Source of the DNA: Bacteroidota bacterium
GTDB taxonomy: Bacteria > Bacteroidota > Bacteroidia > Flavobacteriales > Weeksellaceae
Assembly: GCA_023420435.1 (NCBI GenBank)
Contig: JAEZWE010000168.1
Span: forward strand, 1 to 5,630
DNA: 5,630 nt
Direction of reading: 5' to 3'
Shown: in pieces, positions 1 to 5,187 of the stretch
How positions within the stretch are numbered: position 1 is the first letter of the stretch
How the letters are laid out: each line of letters opens with the position of its first letter
Notes under the pieces: generated by a model
Seen by the model: the letters and a program-made list of their open reading frames with translations, nothing else
The model's database searches: none
Told to the model about the DNA's origin: nothing
Program-made: the position numbers and the translations under genes

Positions 1-185
1 CAAAACGTCTTGCGCAGGAAGAAGGAATTTTGGCCGGAGTTTCCACAGGGGCTTCAGTTGCCGCGATTGCGAAGAAACTCAACGAAATTCCGAAAGGTTC
101 AAAAATTTTGACTTTCAATTACGATACCGGAGAAAGATATTGGTCTGTTGAAGGTTTATTTGAAGAGAAAGAATTTAAAATGTAA
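1..185 (+). CDS. cysM: Cysteine synthase, C-terminal fragment (PLP-dependent, CysM/CysK family)
   Basis: Only the last 60 codons lie in the window; the reading frame starts at base 3 and ends with TAA at 183-185, and the gene begins off the left edge. The translation has the C-terminal signature of O-acetylserine sulfhydrylases: a GILAGVSTGASVAA stretch (the family's G-[IV]-S-[ST]-G-A segment near the PLP phosphate site), then a β-strand leading into FNYDTGERYWSVEGLF, which corresponds to the GERYLST...LF ending of CysK/CysM. The family makes cysteine from O-acetylserine and sulfide (or thiosulfate for some CysM) in the cytoplasm, with a PLP-binding lysine in the missing N-terminal part. The NYDTGERY ending resembles what is usually annotated cysM in flavobacteria, from memory; cysK cannot be excluded from a fragment. 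A strong terminator begins 6 bases after the stop, so this is the last gene of its transcript. Confidence 0.85.
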   Translation, partial: KRLAQEEGILAGVSTGASVAAIAKKLNEIPKGSKILTFNYDTGERYWSVEGLFEEKEFKM

Positions 186-190
186 ATATA

Positions 191-216
191 AAATCCCGAT
201 TGGTTCGGGATTTTTT
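191..216 (+). terminator. Rho-independent terminator after the cysteine synthase gene
   Basis: A perfect 9-bp stem pairs 191-199 (AAATCCCGA) with 205-213 (TCGGGATTT) around a 5-nt loop, and the T run 211-216 follows directly. The GC core CCCG/CGGG with a U tail is the textbook intrinsic terminator. It starts 6 bases after the stop codon at 183-185. The A run at the 5' side of the stem could help it act on the opposite strand as well, for transcripts leaving the converging gene at 293-1309. Confidence 0.9.
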
Positions 217-224
217 GTTGATAT

Positions 225-281
225 GAATGCAAGAATAATTCTCTCACAGATTTCACGGATTACGCAGGTAATCTAGCATTC
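225..281. repeat. Intergenic repeat-like element: three 9-nt units between short inverted arms
   Basis: Three adjacent 9-mers follow the pattern CRCRGRTWW: CACAGATTT (245-253), CACGGATTA (254-262) and CGCAGGTAA (263-271). They are flanked by an exact inverted hexamer, GAATGC (225-230) and GCATTC (276-281), whose surroundings (AATGCAAGAAT on the left, GCATTCGTGGC on the right) are imperfect complements. From memory, the phrases CACAGATT...CACGGATTACGCAG and GCATTCGTGGCAAAA recur between genes in many flavobacterial genomes, so this is probably a member of a dispersed non-coding repeat family. The element lies in the 3' region of ndpA, 12 nt past its stop on the - strand. Its function is unknown; it could form a weak hairpin. 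It holds no plausible reading frame. Confidence 0.5.
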
Positions 282-292
282 GTGGCAAAAAA

Positions 293-1309
293 TTAATCTT
301 CTTTATCGAAATAAAGTCTGTAGTATTTTCCTTTTTCGTCCTGTCCGGTTTCAATCATTTTACGGTCGCCGTGAACGTAGATGTGGAAATTTTTGTCAAG
401 TTTGATGATTGATTTGAAATAACGCTGGTTTTTCTTCACCGCAGCTGTGTTAATCGGGAAACTTTCTTCAATTGAAACCTGCATATCCTGCTCATAATCG
501 GATTTGAAGTTTCCGAAACTTTCAATCACATGCTCGTCCTGAAGCACTTCTTTCGTGAATTCATCGTAATCAAACTGTTCTTTTTCTTTGAAAAAATTGA
601 TGGATTTATTCAAAAAATCGGCTTGGTCGGCTTTGGAAACTTCAAACTCTGTGGGAAGTTGTTTTGTGATATAATCTTTATACACCTGCAAAGTTTCCTG
701 CGTATGGAAATATTCATCCGTTCTTTGGCGAACTTTCAGGAAATCTTCAAACCAATAATATTCCTCGCCGTTTTTATTATTATCGACCACAGAAACTGCA
801 AATCCCGTTTCTTTAAAATTATTATAAATCAAACAACCTTTATCAAGTTTTGAAAGTCCGATTCCGTAATCTTTTTCGATTTCAAACGCTTCGTTTTGCG
901 GAAAAATTTTGAGGAATGGGTTTTTATTTTCAGTTTTAAAAATTCCGATTTTGTCGTTTTTATTTCCGTCTGCATTTTCTTCCCCTTCAAAATAACAAAT
1001 AAACACTTCCCCACTTTGCACACGCGGATTTTCGGCCACTTCATACAGATGTTTTGCAATAGTTTCGCTTTCCCAAACGAATTTTTGTTGGTCTTCAAAA
1101 ATTTCAGAAACCGCAGAATACACCGGATTATTCACCAAATAAGAATCGCTGTAAAACTGAAACTGTTCTTCAGATTTGAAGGATTTCAGGAAAAAATCGG
1201 ATAACAGTTCTTTCATATCTTCTTCCAACTGCAATTCTTCTGATGAAAGAATCAGCGCTTCCTGATTGATGCGGTTTCCTACTTTATGAACGATTATTTT
1301 TGAAAGCAT
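293..1309 (-). CDS. ndpA: Nucleoid-associated protein, NdpA/YejK family
   Basis: The product has 338 residues, close to the 335 of E. coli YejK (37-kDa nucleoid-associated protein). Family features seen: the N-terminal strand IIVHKVGN (residues 5-12), a central β-rich block GEVFICYFEG (100-109) followed by KIGIFKTE (120-127), KLDKGCLIYN (154-163), and the C-terminal FKSIIKLDKNFHIYVHG segment (298-314) closing with an acidic tail. There is no signal peptide or membrane segment, so it should be cytoplasmic and bound to the nucleoid; the biochemical role of the family is poorly defined. The ATG at 1309 starts directly at the conserved N-terminal strand. No Shine-Dalgarno is visible; the preceding bases are A-rich on the coding strand, as is usual in Bacteroidota. 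It converges on the cysteine synthase gene and diverges from the luciferase-like gene. Local GC looks moderate (25 of 60 at 421-480). The name ndpA rests on family resemblance. Confidence 0.88.
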   Translation of the reverse strand: MLSKIIVHKVGNRINQEALILSSEELQLEEDMKELLSDFFLKSFKSEEQFQFYSDSYLVNNPVYSAVSEIFEDQQKFVWESETIAKHLYEVAENPRVQSGEVFICYFEGEENADGNKNDKIGIFKTENKNPFLKIFPQNEAFEIEKDYGIGLSKLDKGCLIYNNFKETGFAVSVVDNNKNGEEYYWFEDFLKVRQRTDEYFHTQETLQVYKDYITKQLPTEFEVSKADQADFLNKSINFFKEKEQFDYDEFTKEVLQDEHVIESFGNFKSDYEQDMQVSIEESFPINTAAVKKNQRYFKSIIKLDKNFHIYVHGDRKMIETGQDEKGKYYRLYFDKED

Positions 1310-1330
1310 TTTTTTGAAATTTTTGAGGTG

Positions 1331-1362
1331 CGAAGATAGGATTTAAACACGGAGAACACAAA
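1331..1362 (-). promoter_or_regulatory. Candidate Bacteroidota-type promoter for ndpA
   Basis: Read on the - strand, TTTG (1362-1359) is followed after 20 nt by TATCTTCG (1338-1331), one mismatch from the -7 consensus TAnnTTTG of the Bacteroidota primary sigma factor. The -7 element ends 21 bases upstream of the ATG at 1309, implying a leader of roughly 15 nt. The TTTG lies inside the repeat-like element at 1348-1384. It is supported only by consensus match and position. Confidence 0.45.
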
Positions 1363-1384
1363 GTAATTCGCGGAGAGCGCAGAG
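1348..1384. repeat. Imperfect 16-nt direct repeat in the divergent intergenic region
   Basis: CACGGAGAACACAAAG (1348-1363) is repeated as CGCGGAGAGCGCAGAG (1369-1384), a period of 21 nt. Twelve of 16 positions are identical, and all four differences are A in the first copy and G in the second. Each copy is itself two 8-nt units of the type CRCRGAGA. The motif resembles the CACGGAGAACACAGAG phrases that I recall as recurring in intergenic DNA of many bacteria, including flavobacteria, and it shares the CACGGA core with the element at 225-281 on the other side of ndpA. It stands out as GC-rich against the AT-rich flanks. Whether it is a regulatory site or a dispersed repeat cannot be told from one window. 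Confidence 0.5.
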
Positions 1385-1450
1385 TTTTTTTTAAAACGTT
1401 TTCCGTAAATCCAAATGTTTTCATAGAAATTATCGAATGATAAAAGATGA

Positions 1451-1478
1451 TTGAAAAATTAAAATTTATGTAAAATTG
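1451..1478 (+). promoter_or_regulatory. Candidate Bacteroidota-type promoter for the luciferase-like gene
   Basis: TTG at 1451-1453, a 17-nt spacer, then TAAAATTG at 1471-1478, which differs from TAnnTTTG only at its fifth base. The -7 element ends 13 bases before the ATG at 1492, so the leader would be very short and A-rich. The rest of the 182-nt divergent region (1310-1491) holds only the ndpA promoter candidate, the repeat-like element and AT-rich sequence without a recognisable operator. The AT richness makes chance matches likely, so confidence is limited. Confidence 0.35.
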
Positions 1479-1491
1479 TAAAAAATAAAAA

Positions 1492-2490
1492 ATGAAACTC
1501 TCTATACTGGATCAAGGACCAATTTCACAAGGACAATCTCCACAACAGGCACTGGAAAATATGCGTGAAGCCGTTCAATTGGCGGACAAACTTGGGTATC
1601 ATCGTTTTTGGTTTGCGGAACATCATAATACAGAAGTTTTTGCCAGTTCAGCTCCTGAAATTTCGATGGCACATCTTTCTGCTTTAACAAAAAATATTCG
1701 TTTAGGTTCTGGTGGAACGATGATGATGCATTATTCCCCTTACAAAATGGCGGAAATTTTCAAAACTTTGTCGGCTTATGCTCCCGGAAGAATTGATTTT
1801 GGCGCAGGAAGAGCTCCTGGAGGAGATGGAAAATCGATTTTGGCACTTTCGGAAGGAAAAGACACGAGATTTCAGGATTTATACAAAAAACTTTCGGAAA
1901 CTCTACATCTGCTGAAAGACGAAAACGGCGAAGAATATTACAACCAGAATGTTATTGCACATCCAATGAATGTTGCTTTGCCCGAAGTTTTTCTTTTGGG
2001 TTCCACCGGAAATTCTGCCATGGAAGCCGGAAAAATGGGTTTGAGTTATGGCTACGTTCAGTTTTTTACCGGAACAATAGACCGTGATATTTTTGACGTT
2101 TATCGCGAAAATTTTCAACCTTCAGAATTTCAAAAAGAACCTAATGTTTTGGCTTGTTATATGGTAACTGTTGCAGAAACCAAAGAAGAAGCCGATTTTC
2201 AGGCAAGAGTTTCGGATATTACGAGAATGCAACTGCATACCAGACAAAGAATCCGCAGAATGTCTCCTGAAGATGCTCAAACTTATTCTTTAACCGATGC
2301 GGAAAGAGTCTTCATCGAGCAAGGCAAAGACTGGCACATTCGTGGAGAAATTAATGAAGTGGTTGAAAGATTAAAACACGAAAAGGAAATCTACGGTTTT
2401 GATGAACTGATGATTTGTACGATTCCTTTTGCGCAAGAATTTAAATTAAATGAATATAAAATGCTGGCAAAGGCTTTTGAACTGAAATAA
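1492..2490 (+). CDS. LLM class flavin-dependent oxidoreductase (bacterial luciferase-like, YhbW/MsnO8 group)
   Basis: The product has 332 residues, the usual length for luciferase-like monooxygenases (E. coli YhbW, 335). The family is a TIM barrel that uses FMNH2 and O2 to oxidise an organic substrate in the cytoplasm. Visible signatures: the first strand LSILDQGPI (residues 3-11), the helix GYHRFWFAEHHN (35-46) with the conserved E-H-H, LGSGG (71-75), the HYSPYKMAE stretch (80-88), PGRIDFGAGRAPGGD (98-112) and the VFLLGSTGNSAMEAGKMGL region (166-184), which in this family contacts the flavin phosphate. These motifs match the 'luciferase family oxidoreductase, group 1' subfamily to which YhbW belongs. 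The substrate cannot be predicted; most members are uncharacterised. It is a single-gene unit, with a divergent gene upstream and a convergent operon downstream. It is less AT-rich than the downstream cluster (30 of 60 GC at 1801-1860). All family motifs are present and it looks intact. Confidence 0.92.
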   Translation: MKLSILDQGPISQGQSPQQALENMREAVQLADKLGYHRFWFAEHHNTEVFASSAPEISMAHLSALTKNIRLGSGGTMMMHYSPYKMAEIFKTLSAYAPGRIDFGAGRAPGGDGKSILALSEGKDTRFQDLYKKLSETLHLLKDENGEEYYNQNVIAHPMNVALPEVFLLGSTGNSAMEAGKMGLSYGYVQFFTGTIDRDIFDVYRENFQPSEFQKEPNVLACYMVTVAETKEEADFQARVSDITRMQLHTRQRIRRMSPEDAQTYSLTDAERVFIEQGKDWHIRGEINEVVERLKHEKEIYGFDELMICTIPFAQEFKLNEYKMLAKAFELK

Positions 2491-2546
2491 AAAAAATACT
2501 TTTTTCAATTTTGAATTTGTTTATTTTTTATCATTTGAAAAATTTA

Positions 2547-3035
2547 CTATTTAGGACTATTAAGATATCCGGTAATGAGCGTATGAAATTCATCAACACG
2601 ATGATTAGGAACAAAAAAATAAATTTCATCAACTTTTACTGGTTCGACAAATTGTCTCATGACACCTATCCTATGAATTCTTCTATCTATTGTAAATGGT
2701 AGTTTAACATGAACTACTGAGAATTCTTTCCTTTTCTCTGTTGTTGTTACCTTAAAATTATTTATAGCTTCATCAGGTAAATAATAATCCCAATAATACT
2801 CTTTATTTTCAAAAGTAATCCTAATTCTTGACAAAAAAAATTCGTTCATACTAGAGATAAATACATCTCCGTTACTGTATTTCACAGTAAAATTGTAAGG
2901 TAAATCGCCGTTGTAAAAAATATCTTGCAGTTTTTCGTTGAAATCGGTTCTCGTAGGTATCTTTTCTTGTGCCAAAATAGTATTTGAAAAAAATATGATA
3001 ATGAGGAGTACTGTGGTTTTAATGATTGTATTCAT
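2547..3035 (-). CDS. Small secreted protein of unknown function, last gene of the operon
   Basis: From the ATG at 3035 the product has 162 residues. It opens with a signal peptide: MNTIIK, a hydrophobic core to about residue 20, then ILA|Q, so cleavage is expected between Ala22 and Gln23, the Bacteroidota habit of Gln at +1. There is no lipobox Cys. A GTG at 3065 would add 10 residues (including KNKNSK) before this; the ATG is preferred because it places the signal peptide at the very N-terminus and its MNTIIKT start mirrors the MKTIIKT of the gene at 4043-4576. The mature part (~140 residues) looks β-rich with aromatic segments such as KEYYWDYY and IYFFVPNH, and has no cysteine. I do not recognise the family. 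It follows the frameshifted gene by 31 nt and ends with TAG. The 56 bases between it and the convergent luciferase-like gene hold only AT-rich sequence. The coding region is very AT-rich (15 of 60 GC at 2581-2640). Confidence 0.8.
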   Translation of the reverse strand: MNTIIKTTVLLIIIFFSNTILAQEKIPTRTDFNEKLQDIFYNGDLPYNFTVKYSNGDVFISSMNEFFLSRIRITFENKEYYWDYYLPDEAINNFKVTTTEKRKEFSVVHVKLPFTIDRRIHRIGVMRQFVEPVKVDEIYFFVPNHRVDEFHTLITGYLNSPK

Positions 3036-3066
3036 AGTTTTTGAATTTTTATTTTTTCTAAACACT

Positions 3067-3581
3067 TTATTTGAATGCTTCCTGAGTTCTGTCTAACACT
3101 TTTTCTGAATAAACGACAACCTGATCATGTTTATTAATGGTAAAACTCTGCCCATATGGTTCAAATGGATTTAGAATATTGGTTATCTTTAGAAAATGTG
3201 GAATAGTATGATTGTCATTATCAAGTGATTTATAGGTCACATCATTTAGCTTATAGCCACGTTGTAATAGTTTTCTTATCAAATCAGTATTTCCTATACG
3301 AGTTGAAGGGCCTAAATTTATCATTACAGAACTGCATTTATAACTATTTTCATATGGAAATGAACAAATTACAGTTACTTCAGTATTTTCAAATGTATCT
3401 ATCCAAGAAATGTAATAATTATGCTCGTAACCCAAATCATAGTAATTGGTTATATTCTCTTTTTTTAGTTGATTTTTAACATCAAATAAGTCTTTCCCTA
3501 AATATTTTTCATAATCTTGCCCAAAAGTAAAGGTGCTCAGTAAAAAAAAGCAGCAAAAAAAGTTTTAAATATTGTTTTCAT
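3067..3581 (-). pseudogene. Small secreted protein interrupted by a one-base frameshift in a T8 run
   Basis: An ATG at 3581, two bases after the preceding stop, begins MKTIFKTFFAAFF and then runs into TGA after codon 14. One extra T in the T8 run (3542-3549) continues in the long frame as LLSTFTFGQDYEKYLG and on to the stop at 3067-3069, giving 171 residues. The restored N-terminus is a complete 22-residue signal region ending FGQ, the same length as in the gene at 4043-4576. YLG falls at residues 27-29 and V-K at 35-36 in both, and QRGY occurs at 107-110 here and 112-115 there. The two are therefore paralogues. A start at the TTG at 3435 would encode only the last 122 residues without an export signal. 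It may be a true pseudogene, a phase-variable or slippage-expressed gene, or a sequencing error. Apart from the frameshift the frame is open, which argues for a recent or reversible event. Function unknown. Confidence 0.8.
3542..3549 (-). repeat. Homopolymer T8 (coding strand) at the frameshift site
   Basis: Eight T on the coding strand (eight A on the + strand) lie within the signal-peptide codons of the frameshifted gene. A second run of seven T (3555-3561) is five bases upstream, separated by GCTGC. Nine T in the first run, or eight in the second, would restore the frame. Runs of this length are prone to replication slippage, transcriptional slippage and miscounting by some sequencing chemistries. 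Confidence 0.75.
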
Positions 3582-3583
3582 AT

Positions 3584-4030
3584 TTATTTTTTTAATCTCA
3601 ATTTTTTAATAATATCCAACAAAGCCTCTCTATTTTTGGCTTCGTGATAAAATTTGGGAAGTTTTTCCAATAAAGTAAAATGACTTCTGTCTTTATGTTC
3701 ACGAAGTTTTGCAGAAATATATTGCTCCAAATAATCCAAATGCTTATCGTTGTAAGCAAAGAAAAAATCGTTTTTGAAAGGAGCGTAATACCACAAATCT
3801 GCCCCGAAATAAGAACTTGCTGCCACTTGAAAATAATTAATGCTCCCCAAAAATTCAGTTATTGATTCCACCGTTTTGTTGTAACCACAAAATGAACACA
3901 ACAATCTGGCTTTCTTTTTTTCATAATCCACGGTAGCCAATGCTTTTTTTTCGCATTTTGGACAATGAACATTGACTTCAGTTTTAAAATCATTTAAGCG
4001 GAGGTTTTCGTCGTTGAAACGGGAATTCAT
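3584..4030 (-). CDS. Cytoplasmic zinc-ribbon protein of unknown function
   Basis: The product has 148 residues without a signal peptide. Near the N-terminus, CPKC (Cys23, Cys26) and CSFC (Cys45, Cys48) are spaced like a zinc ribbon that would bind one Zn ion through four cysteines. A conserved-looking C-terminal half follows, with LWYYAPFKNDFFFAYNDKHL (79-98), an amphipathic helix DYLEQYISAKLRE (99-111), and LPKFYHEAKNREALLDIIKK (124-143). The layout zinc ribbon, then 'AYN..HL.YLE.Y..A.LRE', then 'LPK....AKNRE' recalls a widespread bacterial family annotated only as hypothetical or 'TFIIB-type zinc ribbon-containing'; its role is unknown to me. Zinc ribbons commonly bind nucleic acid or protein, but this is inference. 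The gene sits between two secreted paralogues, 12 nt after one and 2 nt before the other (TAA-AT-ATG), and is the only non-exported product of the operon. Confidence 0.82.
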   Translation of the reverse strand: MNSRFNDENLRLNDFKTEVNVHCPKCEKKALATVDYEKKKARLLCSFCGYNKTVESITEFLGSINYFQVAASSYFGADLWYYAPFKNDFFFAYNDKHLDYLEQYISAKLREHKDRSHFTLLEKLPKFYHEAKNREALLDIIKKLRLKK

Positions 4031-4042
4031 TTTACTTTTAAA

Positions 4043-4576
4043 TTAATTAGAAATTAATCCTAAATCCTGAACAAAACCAACAAAATAGGAATAATCATCT
4101 TTCGAAGTATCAGCCGTTTTATTAAAATTATGAAGGTACATATAGGCGTAATGTTCCTTTTTATGAACATCATTTTTTTTAGATTTAAAAACCGATTTAT
4201 AATTTAATTTTTCAGTATTTGAAAGTTGTTCATAACCTCTTTGATCTAAAATGCTAACAAAACTTTTGAAAGCTTCTTCATCCAAATAAGAATTGTAAGG
4301 CATACTTAACAATACTTTTTCGCTTATAAAATCACTCCCATTTTTTTTATCAAAATGTACGGAAATGGTCATATACACATAACCAGATTCTTCATTATAA
4401 ATTAAATACGGTAATTTCATATTATCCAACCCTTCACGATATTCAATTTTTTGCTGATCCATCATTTTTTTAACATTGGCTAAACTTTCTCCTAAATAGA
4501 GTTCCAAATTTTGCCCGAAAACAAAGGAACTAGCAAATAAAAAAATAGTGAAAAATGTTTTGATAATGGTTTTCAT
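4043..4576 (-). CDS. Small secreted protein, intact paralogue of the frameshifted gene
   Basis: The product has 177 residues. The signal peptide MKTIIKTFFTIFLF...SSFVFG is followed by Gln22, with cleavage expected before it; there is no lipobox Cys, so a soluble periplasmic or exported protein is likely. The mature protein begins with YLGESLANVKKMM (27-39), a motif shared with the frameshifted gene (YLGKDLFDVKNQL), and has no cysteines. Two Asn-ended lysine stretches (DKKNGSD, KSKKNDV) are each encoded over a run of eight A. QRGY (112-115) is followed by a YKSV segment (127-130), recalling QRGY...YKSL in the paralogue. The C-terminal half is rich in Tyr/Phe (HYAYMYLHNF, YSYFVGFV), suggesting a β-sheet domain. 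I do not recognise the family. It lies 24 nt after the preceding gene and 12 nt before the zinc-ribbon gene, so it is co-transcribed. The DNA is very AT-rich (14 of 60 GC at 4201-4260). Confidence 0.82.
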   Translation of the reverse strand: MKTIIKTFFTIFLFASSFVFGQNLELYLGESLANVKKMMDQQKIEYREGLDNMKLPYLIYNEESGYVYMTISVHFDKKNGSDFISEKVLLSMPYNSYLDEEAFKSFVSILDQRGYEQLSNTEKLNYKSVFKSKKNDVHKKEHYAYMYLHNFNKTADTSKDDYSYFVGFVQDLGLISN

Positions 4577-4600
4577 AAATAGTGGTTTTTAAGTCTTCGT

Positions 4601-5164
4601 TTAATCTGCCCAAATTCCTTTTTCCAAAAGATAGCCTGCTTTTTTGAAAATTTTTACGATTTGATCAGCGAAATGTTCATTATTTTTTTCTTCTCTTAAA
4701 TGCAGGAAAAATTGATCGGTATTGTAAGTTTCTTTTTCTCCTTTTTCATTAATGGTTGTTACCAAAACCGCATTTTTTTGTGTCGTAAAAAGAATGTTGA
4801 TGTCTTTTTGAATTTTTTCTATTGTTCCTAAATTCACTTCCTGTTTTTCGGTGTAAAATTTTCCGGTGTAATCGTTTTTTTTCTTTATTTCTACGGTAAG
4901 AATTTTTAAATCGGCTCGCATAATTCTTCTTACAGCTTGCGGATCTTCTTGATATTCTTCCATCACAATAACACTATCTCTCAATTGATAAAACTGTATC
5001 ACCTCAAATTTTTCGGCATTAGGATTTTTATCGATTCGCTTCAGCTCTTTTTTGAGTTCTTTATTAAGAAATTTTACCAAATTTTCTTTTTGAGAAAAGG
5101 TAAAAACAGATGGTAGTAAAAATATTACTAAAAGAATTTTCAATTTCAAACCAATGGTCTTCAT
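4601..5164 (-). CDS. Small secreted, lysine-rich protein of unknown function
   Basis: The product has 187 residues. The signal peptide runs from MKTIGLKLK through a leucine/isoleucine-rich core to TFS|Q (Gln25), without a lipobox. The mature N-terminus is a charged helix (KFLNKELKKELKRIDKN), followed by alternating strands in the middle, for example DSVIVMEEY and DLKILTVEIKKKN, and a C-terminal helix HFADQIVKIFKKAGYLLEKG ending IWAD. No cysteine or known catalytic motif is visible in the mature part. It shares the MKTI start and the FxQ cleavage context with its neighbours but no clear similarity in the mature region, so it is probably a distinct family. It begins 23 nt after the stop of the upstream gene, with a perfect AT palindrome in the gap. 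No Shine-Dalgarno is visible close to the ATG. I do not recognise a function. Confidence 0.8.
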   Translation of the reverse strand: MKTIGLKLKILLVIFLLPSVFTFSQKENLVKFLNKELKKELKRIDKNPNAEKFEVIQFYQLRDSVIVMEEYQEDPQAVRRIMRADLKILTVEIKKKNDYTGKFYTEKQEVNLGTIEKIQKDINILFTTQKNAVLVTTINEKGEKETYNTDQFFLHLREEKNNEHFADQIVKIFKKAGYLLEKGIWAD

Positions 5165-5168
5165 GTAC

Positions 5169-5182
5169 TAATTTATAAATTA
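5169..5182. repeat. Perfect 14-nt AT palindrome between two operon genes
   Basis: TAATTTATAAATTA is self-complementary and lies in the 23-nt gap between the genes at 5188-5630 and 4601-5164, ending 4 bases before the ATG at 5164. It could be a dimeric-regulator site or simply AT-rich leader sequence; palindromes of A and T arise easily by chance in this composition. Confidence 0.25.
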
Positions 5183-5187
5183 CTTCC

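Noticed and set aside
530..1204. Open frames on the + strand (530-853, 896-1204) and in a second - strand frame (829-1098) inside ndpA
   Set aside because: They lie wholly within a well-recognised gene, translate to Phe/Lys-rich low-complexity sequence without family resemblance, and have no independent start signals.
1393..1443. AAAACGTTTT palindrome (1393-1402) and TTATC-GAAT-GATAA hairpin (1430-1443) as operators
   Set aside because: They are short AT-dominated symmetries expected by chance, not placed convincingly against either promoter candidate.
1447..1473. An eight-codon ATG...TAA frame just before the luciferase-like gene, considered as a leader peptide
   Set aside because: It overlaps the predicted promoter, so it would not be in the transcript, and it has no attenuator-like codons or following hairpin.
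1502..2118. Two - strand frames within the luciferase-like gene
   Set aside because: They are antisense to strongly conserved motifs of the oxidoreductase and their translations show no recognisable features.
2489..2515. A run of A, then TAC, then a run of T after the luciferase-like gene, and the adjoining TTCAATTTTGAA, considered as terminators
   Set aside because: The stems are only A-T pairs or five pairs with a two-base loop, too weak to call an intrinsic terminator.
2511..2702. A 63-codon + strand frame in the convergent region
   Set aside because: Most of it is antisense to the secreted-protein gene at 2547-3035, and the start falls in AT-rich spacer with no promoter or ribosome-binding support.
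3036..3065. GTG at 3065 as the start of the last operon gene
   Set aside because: It would put a charged 10-residue extension before a complete signal peptide that starts at the ATG at 3035.
3225..3479. An 84-codon + strand frame antisense to the frameshifted gene
   Set aside because: The opposite strand has a coherent paralogue alignment; this frame is its shadow and has no signal of its own.
3522..3529. TACTTTTG on the - strand (and similar matches at 2810-2817 and near 3395) as internal promoters
   Set aside because: They match the -7 consensus but lie inside coding sequence, at codons for T-F-G or similar, with no paired -33 element I could support.
3680..3865. A 61-codon + strand frame antisense to the zinc-ribbon gene
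   Set aside because: It is a shadow of the zinc-ribbon coding sequence, with no conserved motif.
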